From positions 186,001 through 250,000 of the forward strand of contig CAVVVI010000001.1 of NCBI GenBank assembly GCA_963751795.1: a stretch of 64,000 nucleotides of DNA. The letters are read 5' to 3'. The position numbers were made by a program, and so were the translations under genes. How positions within the stretch are numbered: the first letter of the stretch is position 1; each line of letters starts with the position of its first letter. The notes beneath the pieces were generated by a model. That model was not told where the DNA came from. It did not search any database and saw only the letters and a list, made by a program, of their open reading frames with translations. The stretch is from BOG-908 sp963751795. Lineage in GTDB: Bacteria > Pseudomonadota > Alphaproteobacteria > Acetobacterales > Acetobacteraceae. Below, one piece after another: positions 51,192-60,081 of the stretch.

Positions 51192-52673
51192 ATGCTGCCC
51201 GTTCGCCAGCTCGAGCATTATCCACAGACCGGGGCGCGGCGTTTCCAGCTGGGGCTGGTGGTGCTGATTACGGTGGCACTCTATTACGCGCTGTACGTGC
51301 AGGGCGGCGTGCTGCCGCTGATCATGCGCGATCTGCACATGCCATTCACCTATCTGGTGGGCTGGCTGGCGATCGCCAACGCGCTCGGTGCCTTTGCCTC
51401 GTTGCTGGCCGGGCTGTCGGACCGTTTCGGGCGCGCCAATCTGGTTGTGTGGGGGTTGCTGCTGGTGTGCGTGCTGGTGGGTTTCGTGCTGCCCTATGCG
51501 CCGGACCGGCTGAGCTATGCCGTGCTGCAGATCGTGCTCGGCTTCATCGAAGGCGTGATCCTGGTGGCGACGCCGGCGCTGATCCGCGACTTTTCGCCGC
51601 AGGTGGGGCGGGCGACCGCGATGGGGTTCTGGACCGTGGGCCCGGTGCTGGGCAGCCTGCTGGTGAGTGCGGTCGATTCCGCGACGCTGGGGCTGCTGCC
51701 CGATTGGCGCGGGCAGTTCCTGATCTGCGGCTGCTTCGGGCTGGTGGTGTGGGTGGTGGCCGTGGTGGCGCTGCGCGAGCTCAAGCCGAGCCTGCGCGAC
51801 CAGGTGATGGTGAGCGAGCAGGACCGGCTGCTCAACGAGCGGCGCGCCGCTGCCGTGCTGGATGCCAGCCGGCAGCGCAATCCCTGGCTGCAGATGCTGC
51901 GGCCCGATGTGCTGGCCTCGGCGCTGGGCGTGTCGTTGCTGCTGCTCGTGTACTATACCACCGTGGCGTTCGGCGTGATCTATCTGGTGACGGTGTTCGG
52001 CTTTACGCCGGCGCGGGCCAACAGCCTGTTGAACTGGGCGTGGGCGGCCAACGCCGTGGCGCTGATCGGCGCCGGAATGTGGTCGGACGCGATGCGGGTG
52101 CGCAAGCCGTTCATGCTGGTGGGCGGGGTGGGTGCGGCGCTGATGATCTGGCTGTTCATGGCCGGCGGCATTCCGGCCCGCGCGCACCCCGATTTCGCGT
52201 TGATGGCGGCGGTGGCGGCCACCATCGCGGCGCTGATGGGGGCGGCGTATGCCACCTGGATGGCGAGCTTCACCGAGATGGTGGAGCGCCTCAACCCGGC
52301 GCTGACCGCCACCGGGCTGGCGATCTGGGGGTGGCTGCTGCGGCTGGTGGTGACGGCATCGTTCCTGCTGCTGCCGCATGTGGTCGATACGGTGACGCCA
52401 CTGGTGGAGAGCGGGCCGACGGTGGAGGCGTTCAAGCGCCTGCAGGATGCGCATGCGACAGTACCTGCCGAACTGGTGGCGCGCATGCACACGATCACCC
52501 AGGCCTCGCTGGCCGCACCCGGGCAGTGGCAGATGTGGTTCCTGTACGCGGCACTGGGTGCGGTGGCATTCGTGCTGCTGACCTTCACCATGGCGGGCCG
52601 CTGGAGCCCGGCGCGGGCGCGGGCGGATCAGGCGGCGCACGAGGCGCTGGTGGCGCGCGAGCTGCGGGCGTGA
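51192..52673 (+). CDS. MFS transporter
   Basis: The 493-residue protein has about 12 membrane segments, the MFS loop 2-3 motif SDRFGRANLVVW (D-R-x-G-R) and a long cytoplasmic central loop (LKPSLRDQVMVSEQDRLL, to about residue 225). The substrate is unknown. Position beside, and divergent from, the P450 gene allows uptake or export of its substrate, but this is inference. A much longer frame starts at 51063; the ATG at 51192 (MLPVRQLEHYPQ) is preferred. The gene contains a chance TTATCCACA near 51225. Confidence 0.85.
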   Translation: MLPVRQLEHYPQTGARRFQLGLVVLITVALYYALYVQGGVLPLIMRDLHMPFTYLVGWLAIANALGAFASLLAGLSDRFGRANLVVWGLLLVCVLVGFVLPYAPDRLSYAVLQIVLGFIEGVILVATPALIRDFSPQVGRATAMGFWTVGPVLGSLLVSAVDSATLGLLPDWRGQFLICGCFGLVVWVVAVVALRELKPSLRDQVMVSEQDRLLNERRAAAVLDASRQRNPWLQMLRPDVLASALGVSLLLLVYYTTVAFGVIYLVTVFGFTPARANSLLNWAWAANAVALIGAGMWSDAMRVRKPFMLVGGVGAALMIWLFMAGGIPARAHPDFALMAAVAATIAALMGAAYATWMASFTEMVERLNPALTATGLAIWGWLLRLVVTASFLLLPHVVDTVTPLVESGPTVEAFKRLQDAHATVPAELVARMHTITQASLAAPGQWQMWFLYAALGAVAFVLLTFTMAGRWSPARARADQAAHEALVARELRA

Positions 52674-52767
52674 GCGCCGACGCCGATTGCAGCGGCGAGG
52701 GCAACGCGCTGAGCCGCTTCGTGCGATCAGGCTTGCTGCGCCACGCCCGCCGCCGCCTGCCTCTGGG

Positions 52768-53127
52768 CTAGGCGTTCGGGCTCGGGGCCGCGGCGTGGGG
52801 AAGTGCCACGGGTGTGGCGCGATAGATCTGCATCCCTTCGACCTGTTCGGCATAGTGCCGGAGGGCGGCGAGGAAGGTCTGCGATCCCGGCTGGCGCAGA
52901 TGCGCCTGCAGTGCTTCGGCATCCGCCCAGTGTTCGAGGAACGTCAGGCGGTGCTGGTTTTCCGCATCGATGCTGACCGAATGCAGGCGGCACCCGTCTT
53001 CGAGGCGGGATCGCCGGACATGGGCGAGACTTTCGGCCAGCAGATCCGCGAAGAACGCAGGCTTGGCGACGATCGCGCCGGTGATGATCAGCATCTGACC
53101 GCGTTCCCCGTCATCCTGTGCGCTCAT
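52768..53127 (-). CDS. Antibiotic biosynthesis monooxygenase (ABM) superfamily protein
   Basis: The 119-residue product has the dimeric alpha-beta ABM fold: LIITGAIVAKPAFFADLLAESLAHV, EDGCRLHSVSIDAENQHRLTFLEHW and QPGSQTFLAALRHY. Many members are quinol monooxygenases or unassigned; nothing here fixes a substrate. Start choice is between the ATG at 53127 (MSAQDDGERGQ) and 53094 (MLIITGAIVA); the latter matches the fold boundary. It converges with the MFS gene and is divergent from the alpha/beta hydrolase. Confidence 0.75.
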   Translation of the reverse strand: MSAQDDGERGQMLIITGAIVAKPAFFADLLAESLAHVRRSRLEDGCRLHSVSIDAENQHRLTFLEHWADAEALQAHLRQPGSQTFLAALRHYAEQVEGMQIYRATPVALPHAAAPSPNA

Positions 53128-53261
53128 GGCCGCATCCCGCCGATTGAGGATGGTTGGTGGTAGCACGATTTGGCGGTTTGCCGGGCCTGCTCCCGATCCC
53201 AGGCGCGCGGTTGCCTTCGTGCGGATTGCCGTACCACACTGTCCTGCCCAGGAGTGCCTTC

Positions 53262-54128
53262 GTGCCGACACCCACCGCCCGCAGCTTCATCGCCCAACGC
53301 CTGCGGCTGCATTATGCCGATTGGGGCAATGAGGATGCGCCGCCGCTGGTGCTGGTGCATGGCGGGCGGGACCATTGCCGTAACTGGGATTGGGTGGCGG
53401 CACGCCTGGCAGCCGATTACCACGTGATGGCGCCCGATCTGCGCGGCCATGGCGACAGCGCCTGGGCGGAGGCCGGCGGCTACGGCATGCTCGGCTTCAT
53501 CTACGATCTGGCGCAATTGGTGCATCAGCAGACGACGGGGCCGATCAACCTGATCGGCCACTCGCTGGGCGGCAACGTGGCGCTGCGGTTTGCCGGGTTG
53601 TACCCGGAGCGGGTGCGCCGGCTGGTGTGCATCGAGGGGTTGGGGCCCTCGCCGAAGCTGGAAGGCGAGCTGGCGGCGCGCGGCATCGGCGAGCGGCTGC
53701 GCGGCTGGGTGGACGAGCAGCGGCAGTTGGCCGCACGGCAACCGCGGCGCTACGCCAGCTTCGCCGACGCGCTGGCGCGCATGCGGGCGGAAAACGCGCA
53801 TCTCTCCGAAGCGCAGGCCGAGCATCTGACGCGGCACGGCGTGCGGCAGAACGAGGACGGCACCTATAGCTGGAAGTTCGATCCCTACGTGCGCTCCTGG
53901 GCGCCGGTGGATATTGCGCGCGACGATATCCGCCAGCTTTGGGCCGCGGTAACCTGCCCGACGCTGCTCGTGTATGGCAGGCAAAGTTGGGCGTCGGACC
54001 CCGAAGCGGACGGCCGTGCGGCGCATTTCGGCAATGCACGCGTGGCGATGGTGGAGAATGCGGGGCACTGGGTGCACCACGACCAGCTGGATGTGTTCAT
54101 GGGACTGGTCGAGCCGTTCCTGCGCTGA
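53262..54128 (+). CDS. Alpha/beta hydrolase
   Basis: The 288-residue protein has the oxyanion HGGRDHCRNW, DLRGHGDSAW, nucleophile elbow GHSLGGNVAL (Ser), acid residue in WASDPEADGR region and catalytic His in ENAGHWVHHDQ. This matches the haloperoxidase/epoxide hydrolase-like group; the HGGRD loop and DLRGHGDS are typical. The start is GTG at 53262 with AGGAG nine bases upstream (VPTPTARSFIAQR); the longer frame starts in the divergent promoter. Substrate unknown. Confidence 0.85.
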   Translation: MPTPTARSFIAQRLRLHYADWGNEDAPPLVLVHGGRDHCRNWDWVAARLAADYHVMAPDLRGHGDSAWAEAGGYGMLGFIYDLAQLVHQQTTGPINLIGHSLGGNVALRFAGLYPERVRRLVCIEGLGPSPKLEGELAARGIGERLRGWVDEQRQLAARQPRRYASFADALARMRAENAHLSEAQAEHLTRHGVRQNEDGTYSWKFDPYVRSWAPVDIARDDIRQLWAAVTCPTLLVYGRQSWASDPEADGRAAHFGNARVAMVENAGHWVHHDQLDVFMGLVEPFLR

Positions 54129-54562
54129 GGCTTGCGTGCCGGACGGCCTAAGCGATGCGGCCGATGATCGAATGTTGTGCAGGGGGCGCGTGCGTAGGGC
54201 GCGGCGCGGCCGGTTCGCCGTGCGGCGTGCGGTGACAAGCTGCATCGGGGCCGGCGGCGGGTGACGGTCGGTCCGGCACGCACCGGCAGTGTTCGTTGCG
54301 CTGACTCGGACGTCGCCGCATGCCGTTGATGCATGCAGGTGTGCGCAAATTTTACGACTATTTTATGTAGAATCGATGTCGCAACGGTGGCAGAAGCCCC
54401 GGGACGCTGCTTGGGCCGGTGGCGCGCGGCGCCATGGCACGGGGCGTGCAAGCCGATCGAAGGCTGGGGGCGCACGGCGCGTTGACCGGACGCCCTTGTG
54501 CAGGATGCGGGCGATCGGCTGCCGCCGCCGACCTGATTGCGACACAACGCTTGGGAGCGCAC
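54129..54562. other. Intergenic region upstream of the porin gene
   Basis: 434 bp without a convincing gene. An AT-rich patch at 54345-54372 (CAAATTTTACGACTATTTTA, then TGTAGAAT) stands out from the GC-rich background and is the likely promoter region for the porin gene. Frames reading across it are noise. Confidence 0.45.
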
Positions 54563-55792
54563 ATGATGAAATGGACCTGGATCACGCTGGCGGCGCCGCT
54601 GCTCGCATCGGGCGCTGCCATGGCCCAGACGGCGGCGGCGCCAACGCCGGCACCGCCGGCCAACGCGCCTGCTTCGGCCGCACCCGCAACACCGGCGACG
54701 GTGACCTTGCCGGTGCCGGGCATGGCCGGTTCGCTGGCGTTCAGCTCGCCGCCAAATTCGTTCGATGTGGGTCCGCTCGGCAAGATCTATGTGGACGGCG
54801 TGCTCAGTGGCTTGGGCATCGCGCAGAGCAACGCCTTGGCCAGCGACAAAACCGCGCGGCTGGACCTGAGCAACGCGCAGGTGTTCATCCAGAAGATCGA
54901 CGGCGTGGTGCAGTTCTATGTGCAGGCCGGCGACTATGCCATCCCGGCGATCGGCACCGCGTATAGCCATCTGACGGCCAGCAGCGCGGCGCTGCATAAT
55001 TACTACAGCGCGCTGCCGCAGGCTTTCCTCAAGATCGCACCGACCGACACGTTCTCGATCGAGGCGGGCAAGCTGCCGACGCTGATCGGGGCGGAATACA
55101 CGTTCAGCTTCGAGAACTTCAACATCGAGCGCGGCCTGCTGTGGAACCAGGAGCCGGCGGTGAGCCAGGGCGTGCAGGCGAATTATACGATCGGGCCGGT
55201 GGTGCTCAGCGTGTCGTTGAACGACGGCTATTATTCGAACCGCTATAACTGGCTGTCAGGTTCGGCGACCTGGACGATCAACCCGACCAACACGCTGGTA
55301 TTCGCCGCCGGCGGCAACCTGGGCAAGACGGCGACCAACACCGTGGCCACGCCGCTCGCGCAGAATAACAGCTCGATCTACAACATCATCTACACGTACA
55401 ACAACGCGCCGCTGACCATCACGCCGTATCTGCAGTTCAACCACGTGGACGCGCGGCCGGGTATTGGCATCTATAGCGGCGCTTCGACGTATGGGGCTGC
55501 GGTGCTGGCCAATTACGTGTTCACGCCGAAATTCCAGCTGGCCGGGCGCGCCGAGTACATCAAGTCGGATGGCGGCACATCCAGCCTGGCGCCCACGAAC
55601 CTGCTGTATGGCGCGGGCAGTGGGGCATTCTCGTTTACGGTGACGCCGACCTTCACCTTCCAGCATTATTTCGTGCGCGGTGAGATGTCGGTGGTCGATA
55701 TCACCAGCCTGGTTTCGGGTGACGGGTTCGGCCGCAACGGGAACGCGCGCACGCAGGTGCGTGGGCTGCTGGAGACCGGCATCATCTTCTGA
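54563..55792 (+). CDS. Outer membrane beta-barrel porin
   Basis: The 409-residue product has a signal peptide (MMKWTWITLAAPLLASGAA, cleavage after AMA), a Pro/Ala linker and then a barrel of aromatic-rich amphipathic strands (VQFYVQAGDYAIP, TFSIEAGKLPTLIGAEYTF, GLLWNQEPAVSQGVQANY, FTFQHYFVRGEMSVVD) ending LLETGIIF with a terminal Phe, the outer membrane assembly signal. It resembles the BBP2/DUF1597-like porins of alphaproteobacteria. Substrate is unknown. GGGAG lies upstream of the ATG pair. A longer frame starts upstream of the AT-rich promoter patch and is rejected. Confidence 0.85.
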   Translation: MMKWTWITLAAPLLASGAAMAQTAAAPTPAPPANAPASAAPATPATVTLPVPGMAGSLAFSSPPNSFDVGPLGKIYVDGVLSGLGIAQSNALASDKTARLDLSNAQVFIQKIDGVVQFYVQAGDYAIPAIGTAYSHLTASSAALHNYYSALPQAFLKIAPTDTFSIEAGKLPTLIGAEYTFSFENFNIERGLLWNQEPAVSQGVQANYTIGPVVLSVSLNDGYYSNRYNWLSGSATWTINPTNTLVFAAGGNLGKTATNTVATPLAQNNSSIYNIIYTYNNAPLTITPYLQFNHVDARPGIGIYSGASTYGAAVLANYVFTPKFQLAGRAEYIKSDGGTSSLAPTNLLYGAGSGAFSFTVTPTFTFQHYFVRGEMSVVDITSLVSGDGFGRNGNARTQVRGLLETGIIF

Positions 55793-55833
55793 AGTTCCGG
55801 GCTGCCGCCTCCGTGGGCGGCAGCCCGGGCGCC

Positions 55834-57276
55834 TCACACCGAGTAGTACATCTCGAACTCGACCGGGTGGGGTGTGTGTTCGAAGCGGTGCACTTCGGTC
55901 CATTTGAGTGCGATGTAGCTGTCGATCTGGTCGCGGGTGAATACGTCGCCGGCCAGCAGGAATTCATGGTCGGCGGCGAGCGCGCCCAGCGCCTCGCGCA
56001 GCGATCCGCACACGGTGGGGATGTCGGCCAGCTCCTCGGGCGGCAGGTCGTAGAGGTCCTTGTCCATCGGCTCGCCGGGGTGGATTTTGTTGCGGATGCC
56101 GTCCAGCCCCGCCATCAGCATGGCGGCGAACGCCAGGTATGGGTTGGCGGTGGGGTCGGGGAAGCGCACCTCCACCCGCTTGGCCTTCGGGTTGGTGGCA
56201 TACGGGATGCGGCAGCTGGCCGAGCGGTTGCGCGCGGAATAGGCGAGCAGCACCGGCGCCTCGAAGCCGGGGATCAGGCGCTTGTAGCTGTTCGTGCTGG
56301 GGTTGGTGAAGGCGTTGAGCGCCTTGGCGTGCTTGATGATGCCGCCGATGTAGTGCAGCGCCGTCTCCGACAGATCGGCATACGCGTTGCCGGCGAATAC
56401 CGGGCGGCCGTCCTTCCAGATCGATTGGTGCACGTGCATGCCGCTGCCGTTGTCGCCGTAGATCGGCTTGGGCATGAAGGTGGCGGTCTTGCCGTAGCTG
56501 TGGGCCACGTTGTGGACGCAGTATTTGTAGATCTGCATCTGGTCGGCGCTGGTCACCAGCGGGCCGAACTTGGTGCCCAGCTCGTGCTGGCTCTGCGCCA
56601 CCTCGTGATGGTGCTTCTCGATCGGCAGGCCCATCTCGCCCATCGCCGAGAGCATCTCGGCGCGCAGGTCGCTCTCGCTATCGACCGGCGGCACCGGGAA
56701 GTAGCCGCCCTTCACCCCTGGGCGGTGGCCCATATTGCCCTCGGGGTAGTCCTTCATCGAGGCTTCGGGGCCCTCGCCGCTCTCCAGCCTGTAATGGCCG
56801 TAATTGCCGCCGGTGCCGAACTTCACGCTGTCGAAGATGAAGAACTCGGCTTCCGGGCCGAAGAACGCGGTGTCGCCCACGCCGGAGGCGGCCACGTACG
56901 CCTCGGCCTTCTTGGCGGTGCTGCGCGGGTCGCGGCCGTAGGCCTGGCCGGTGCCGGGCTCGATGATGTCGCAGAACAGGATCATGCTGGGCTTGGCGGC
57001 GAACGGATCCATCACCGCGCTGGCCGGGTCGGGCAGCAGGATCATGTCGCTCTCGTTGATCGCCTTCCAGCCGGCGATCGAGCTGCCGTCGAACATGATG
57101 CCGTCGCGGAACGCATCCTCGTCGATGGTGGAGACGTGCTGCGCCGTGTGCTGCCACTTGCCGCGCGGGTCGGTGAAGCGAAGGTCCACGTACTCCACCG
57201 AGTTCTCGCGCATCAGCTCCAGGCAACGCGAGACGGCGGAGGGTTCCTGTGGGGCAGCGGGTGGTTTTCTGGCCAT
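55834..57276 (-). CDS. glnA: Glutamine synthetase type I, GlnA
   Basis: GlnA makes glutamine from glutamate and ammonia. The 480-residue GS-I subunit has MFDGSSIAGWKAI, the metal/substrate segments FGPEAEFFIFD and KHHHEVAQSQHELG, KPIYGDNGSGMHVHQSIW, NPSTNSYKRLIPGFEAP and RNRSASCRIP. The adenylylation site YDLPPEE with its Tyr is present (KDLYDLPPEE), so GlnE control is expected. The start at 57276 (MARKPPAAPQEP) has AGGA upstream. glnB, often upstream of glnA, is not in this gap. The next gene upstream is the repeat protein. Confidence 0.97.
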   Translation of the reverse strand: MARKPPAAPQEPSAVSRCLELMRENSVEYVDLRFTDPRGKWQHTAQHVSTIDEDAFRDGIMFDGSSIAGWKAINESDMILLPDPASAVMDPFAAKPSMILFCDIIEPGTGQAYGRDPRSTAKKAEAYVAASGVGDTAFFGPEAEFFIFDSVKFGTGGNYGHYRLESGEGPEASMKDYPEGNMGHRPGVKGGYFPVPPVDSESDLRAEMLSAMGEMGLPIEKHHHEVAQSQHELGTKFGPLVTSADQMQIYKYCVHNVAHSYGKTATFMPKPIYGDNGSGMHVHQSIWKDGRPVFAGNAYADLSETALHYIGGIIKHAKALNAFTNPSTNSYKRLIPGFEAPVLLAYSARNRSASCRIPYATNPKAKRVEVRFPDPTANPYLAFAAMLMAGLDGIRNKIHPGEPMDKDLYDLPPEELADIPTVCGSLREALGALAADHEFLLAGDVFTRDQIDSYIALKWTEVHRFEHTPHPVEFEMYYSV

Positions 57277-57496
57277 TCTGGTCCTGTCCTCTCTGTGTGC
57301 CGCCCGGCCGGGCACGCTGCTTGCGTGACGGGCCGGGCGGGGTGTGGGAGAGGCTTGCAAGAACCGCACCTGGGCGCGGGGCGCGCTGTTGGGCGGGGCG
57401 GGGGTGCGCCGGACCGCCTGCCGAGCGGTCATTCCGGGCGGCATCTGCACCGAAACCGGGCGGTTGCGGGGCCGGGGTGGGGGCCGGCGCGCCGCC

Positions 57497-59863
57497 CTAT
57501 TTGTAATACACCTCCACGGCGACCTGGTTGGCGGCGGCCACGGCCGTGGCGTCGGTATCGGCCATGCTGCCGCTGGTCACGTCCATGGCGATGCCGTTGG
57601 CGAAGACCAGGCCGAGGCTCATGGCCATGGTCTGGCAGGCGCCGGGCGGCAGCAGCTTGGTGATCTGCGGCGTGCTGCCGCCGACGGTGGGCGCGGTGCC
57701 GAGCGGGAACAGGCGCAGGAAGACGGCGGCCGTCCCGCTGTTGCAGCCTTCGTAGCCGAACACCATGCCGCTGCCGGATTTTACGGCGGTGGCCATGGTG
57801 GAATTGGCGGCGTTGATGGCGCGGAACACGCTGGCGCCGCCGCCGCTGACGGCCTGCAGGTAGCTCGGCACGTTGTTGGCGCTGGGCACGGTGACGACGT
57901 AGGGCCGGCCGGAAGTGTCGCACGGCACGGCACCCTGCTGGCCGGCGGTGAAGACGGGCAGCGCCGTGGCGGCCTGGCAGCCGAGCAGCGTGGTGGCGGT
58001 GGCCGTGGCGGCGGCGGGCGCGACCGGGGCCTGCACGGCGCTGGTGGCGGCGCCCGCAGGCAGCGGCAGCGCGGCTGCCGAGACCGGCTGGGTGGCGGGC
58101 AGGTTGCTGACGCTGACGGAGCCGATGGCGTTGCCGCCGGCCGACAGCGCCGGCAGCGCGGAGACGGCGAGCGTGCCGCTGACCGGCTGGGTGGCGGGCA
58201 GGTTGCTGACGCTGACGGAGCCGATGGCGTTGCTGCCGGCCGGCAACGCGGGCAAAGCGGAGACGGCGAGCGTGCCGGAGACGGACTGCGCCGCCCCGCC
58301 TGGCACGCCCTGCACGCTGAGCACGCCACCGGCGGGCGTGCCGGCCACGCCCTGGCCCTGCATCCACCACGCGTTGGCCGCCGCGCCGGCACCCTGGCCG
58401 ACGCTGCCGCCGGCGATGCTGACGGCACCGATGGTGTTGGCACCGGCGGGCAGCGCGGGCAGCGAAGCGACGGCCAGCGTGCCGGAGACCGGCTGGGTGG
58501 CGGGGAGATTGCTGACGGTGACGGTGCCGATCGCGTTGCTGCCGGCGGCCAGGGCCGGCAGGGTGGATACGGCGAGCGTGCCGCTGACCGGCAGCGCGCT
58601 GCCGCCCGGCACGCCCTGCACGCTGGTAATGCCGCCGGCCGGGCTGCCGGCGCTGCCGAGGCCCTGCATCCACCACGGGTTGGCCGCCGCGCCCGCACCC
58701 TGGGTGACGCTGCCGCCAGCGCCGGTGCCGCCGCAGCCTTGGCAGGTGAAGCTCGGCGTGCCGGCGATAGTGACGGCGCCGATGGTGTTGGTGCCGGTGG
58801 GCAAAGCGGGGAGCGAGGCGACGGCGAGCGTGCCGGAGACGGCCTGGGTGGCGGGCAGGTTGCTGACCGCGACGGTGCCGATCGCGTTGGCGCCGGTGGG
58901 CAGGGCCGGCAGGGAGGCGACGGCGAGGCTGGCGCCGCTGGCCAGGCCGACCGTCCAGCTGCCCGCCTGGGTGACGGCGCCGCTGATCGTCTGCGTGGCG
59001 GGCAGGTTGCTGACGCTGACGCTGCCGATGGCGTTGGCGCCGGTGGGCAGGGCCGGCAGGCTGGCTACGGCGAGCGTGCCGCTGACCGGCAACGCGCTGC
59101 CGCCGGGCACGCCCTGCACGCTGGTGACACCGCCGGTCGGGCTGCCGGCGGTGCCGAGGCCCTGCATCCACCACGGGTTCGCGGCCGCGCCCGCACCCTG
59201 GGTGACGCCGCCGCCAGCGCCGGTGCCGCCGCAGCCCTGGCAGGTGAAATTCGGCGTGCCGGCGATGGTGACGGCGCCGATGGTGTTGGTGCCGGCGGGC
59301 AGCGCGGGCAGGCTGGCCACGGCCAGCGTGCCGGCGACGTTCTGCGTGGCGGGCAGGTTGCTGACGCTGACGCTGCCGATGGCGTTGGCGCCGGCGGGCA
59401 ACGCGGGCAGGGCGGCGATGGCCAGGCTGGTGCCGCTGGCCAGGCCCACCGTCCAGCTGCCGGACTGGCTGGTCGCCTGTACCGCCGGGAAATTGCCGAC
59501 ATTGACGGCGCCGCCGGCGGCGAGATTGACGGTGGGGGTGCCGGCCAGCGCCACGCTGAGTGCGCCGCCGCTGATCAGGGAATCGAGCATGGCGTCGGTG
59601 ACCGGGAAGCGGTTGCTGGCCGATACCGCGCTGCCGCCCAGGGTGAGGCTGAGCGGGCCACCGCCACCGCCGCCGCCGCCGCCGAAGCTGCAGGGTGCCA
59701 CCCCGGTGCCGCTGGGGCAGAAGATGGTGACGGCGGGGAAGCGGTTATGGCCGTCGGGCGCCAGGAAGCTGGTTTGTGCCGCGGCGGGCGACAGGCAGGT
59801 GGCGGCCAGCAGCGCCGCCTGGGCGGTGGCGGCGAGGATGGGGGCGGCGGTGCGGTGGAGCAT
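57497..59863 (-). CDS. Large secreted repeat protein with a phage-structural-like C-terminal module
   Basis: The 788-residue product has a signal peptide (MLHRTAAPILAATAQAALLA, cleavage after SPAAA). An early nine-Gly run is encoded by a GGC repeat near 59650-59690. The bulk is imperfect modules built on ALPALPAGANAIGSVSVSNL, PATQPVSGTLAVASL and longer units with TCQGCGGTGAGG, NPWWMQGLG and GVTSVQGVPGG. Two long units (about 58570-58830 and 59060-59330) are nearly identical at DNA level. The C-terminal 150 residues (FRAINAANSTMATAVKSG, VFLRLFPLGTAPTVGGSTP, ITKLLPPGA, ANQVAVEVYYK) resemble carbohydrate/attachment modules of phage tail proteins. Function unknown; probably surface-exposed or extracellular. 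Frames on the other strand are artefacts of repeat codon bias. Confidence 0.75.
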   Translation of the reverse strand: MLHRTAAPILAATAQAALLAATCLSPAAAQTSFLAPDGHNRFPAVTIFCPSGTGVAPCSFGGGGGGGGGPLSLTLGGSAVSASNRFPVTDAMLDSLISGGALSVALAGTPTVNLAAGGAVNVGNFPAVQATSQSGSWTVGLASGTSLAIAALPALPAGANAIGSVSVSNLPATQNVAGTLAVASLPALPAGTNTIGAVTIAGTPNFTCQGCGGTGAGGGVTQGAGAAANPWWMQGLGTAGSPTGGVTSVQGVPGGSALPVSGTLAVASLPALPTGANAIGSVSVSNLPATQTISGAVTQAGSWTVGLASGASLAVASLPALPTGANAIGTVAVSNLPATQAVSGTLAVASLPALPTGTNTIGAVTIAGTPSFTCQGCGGTGAGGSVTQGAGAAANPWWMQGLGSAGSPAGGITSVQGVPGGSALPVSGTLAVSTLPALAAGSNAIGTVTVSNLPATQPVSGTLAVASLPALPAGANTIGAVSIAGGSVGQGAGAAANAWWMQGQGVAGTPAGGVLSVQGVPGGAAQSVSGTLAVSALPALPAGSNAIGSVSVSNLPATQPVSGTLAVSALPALSAGGNAIGSVSVSNLPATQPVSAAALPLPAGAATSAVQAPVAPAAATATATTLLGCQAATALPVFTAGQQGAVPCDTSGRPYVVTVPSANNVPSYLQAVSGGGASVFRAINAANSTMATAVKSGSGMVFGYEGCNSGTAAVFLRLFPLGTAPTVGGSTPQITKLLPPGACQTMAMSLGLVFANGIAMDVTSGSMADTDATAVAAANQVAVEVYYK

Positions 59864-59950
59864 GGGGCGGGAGGTCCTTCCTCGGGCGCGGCGGGCGCGT
59901 AACCTACGCGGCGGGGCTGGACCTGGGCAACGAAATGTTCGCTCTCTGTT

Positions 59951-59978
59951 CTTGCCGCGCACGCTGCGGCGGCCTAGT
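59951..59978 (+). promoter_or_regulatory. Candidate RpoH (heat-shock) promoter of dnaK
   Basis: CTTGCC (59951-59956), 16 bp, then CCTAGT (59973-59978) matches the alphaproteobacterial sigma-32 pattern (CTTG, about 16-17 bp, CYTA-rich -10) and would start transcription about 95 bp upstream of the dnaK ATG. The -10 is only a partial match. Confidence 0.4.
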
Positions 59979-60081
59979 CTGCCCCTTGTGTTGTTGCGGG
60001 CCGCTGAATACATGCCGCCCATCGTTGAGGGCCGTGCGCGGTGCTACGGGCCGCGCCCGGCCGCTATAAGGGAGTTTGCGT

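Noticed and set aside
51225..51235. A perfect TTATCCACA DnaA box
   Set aside because: It lies inside the first codons of the MFS gene (encoding EHYPQ) with no cluster of other boxes or AT-rich unwinding element, so it is most likely chance.
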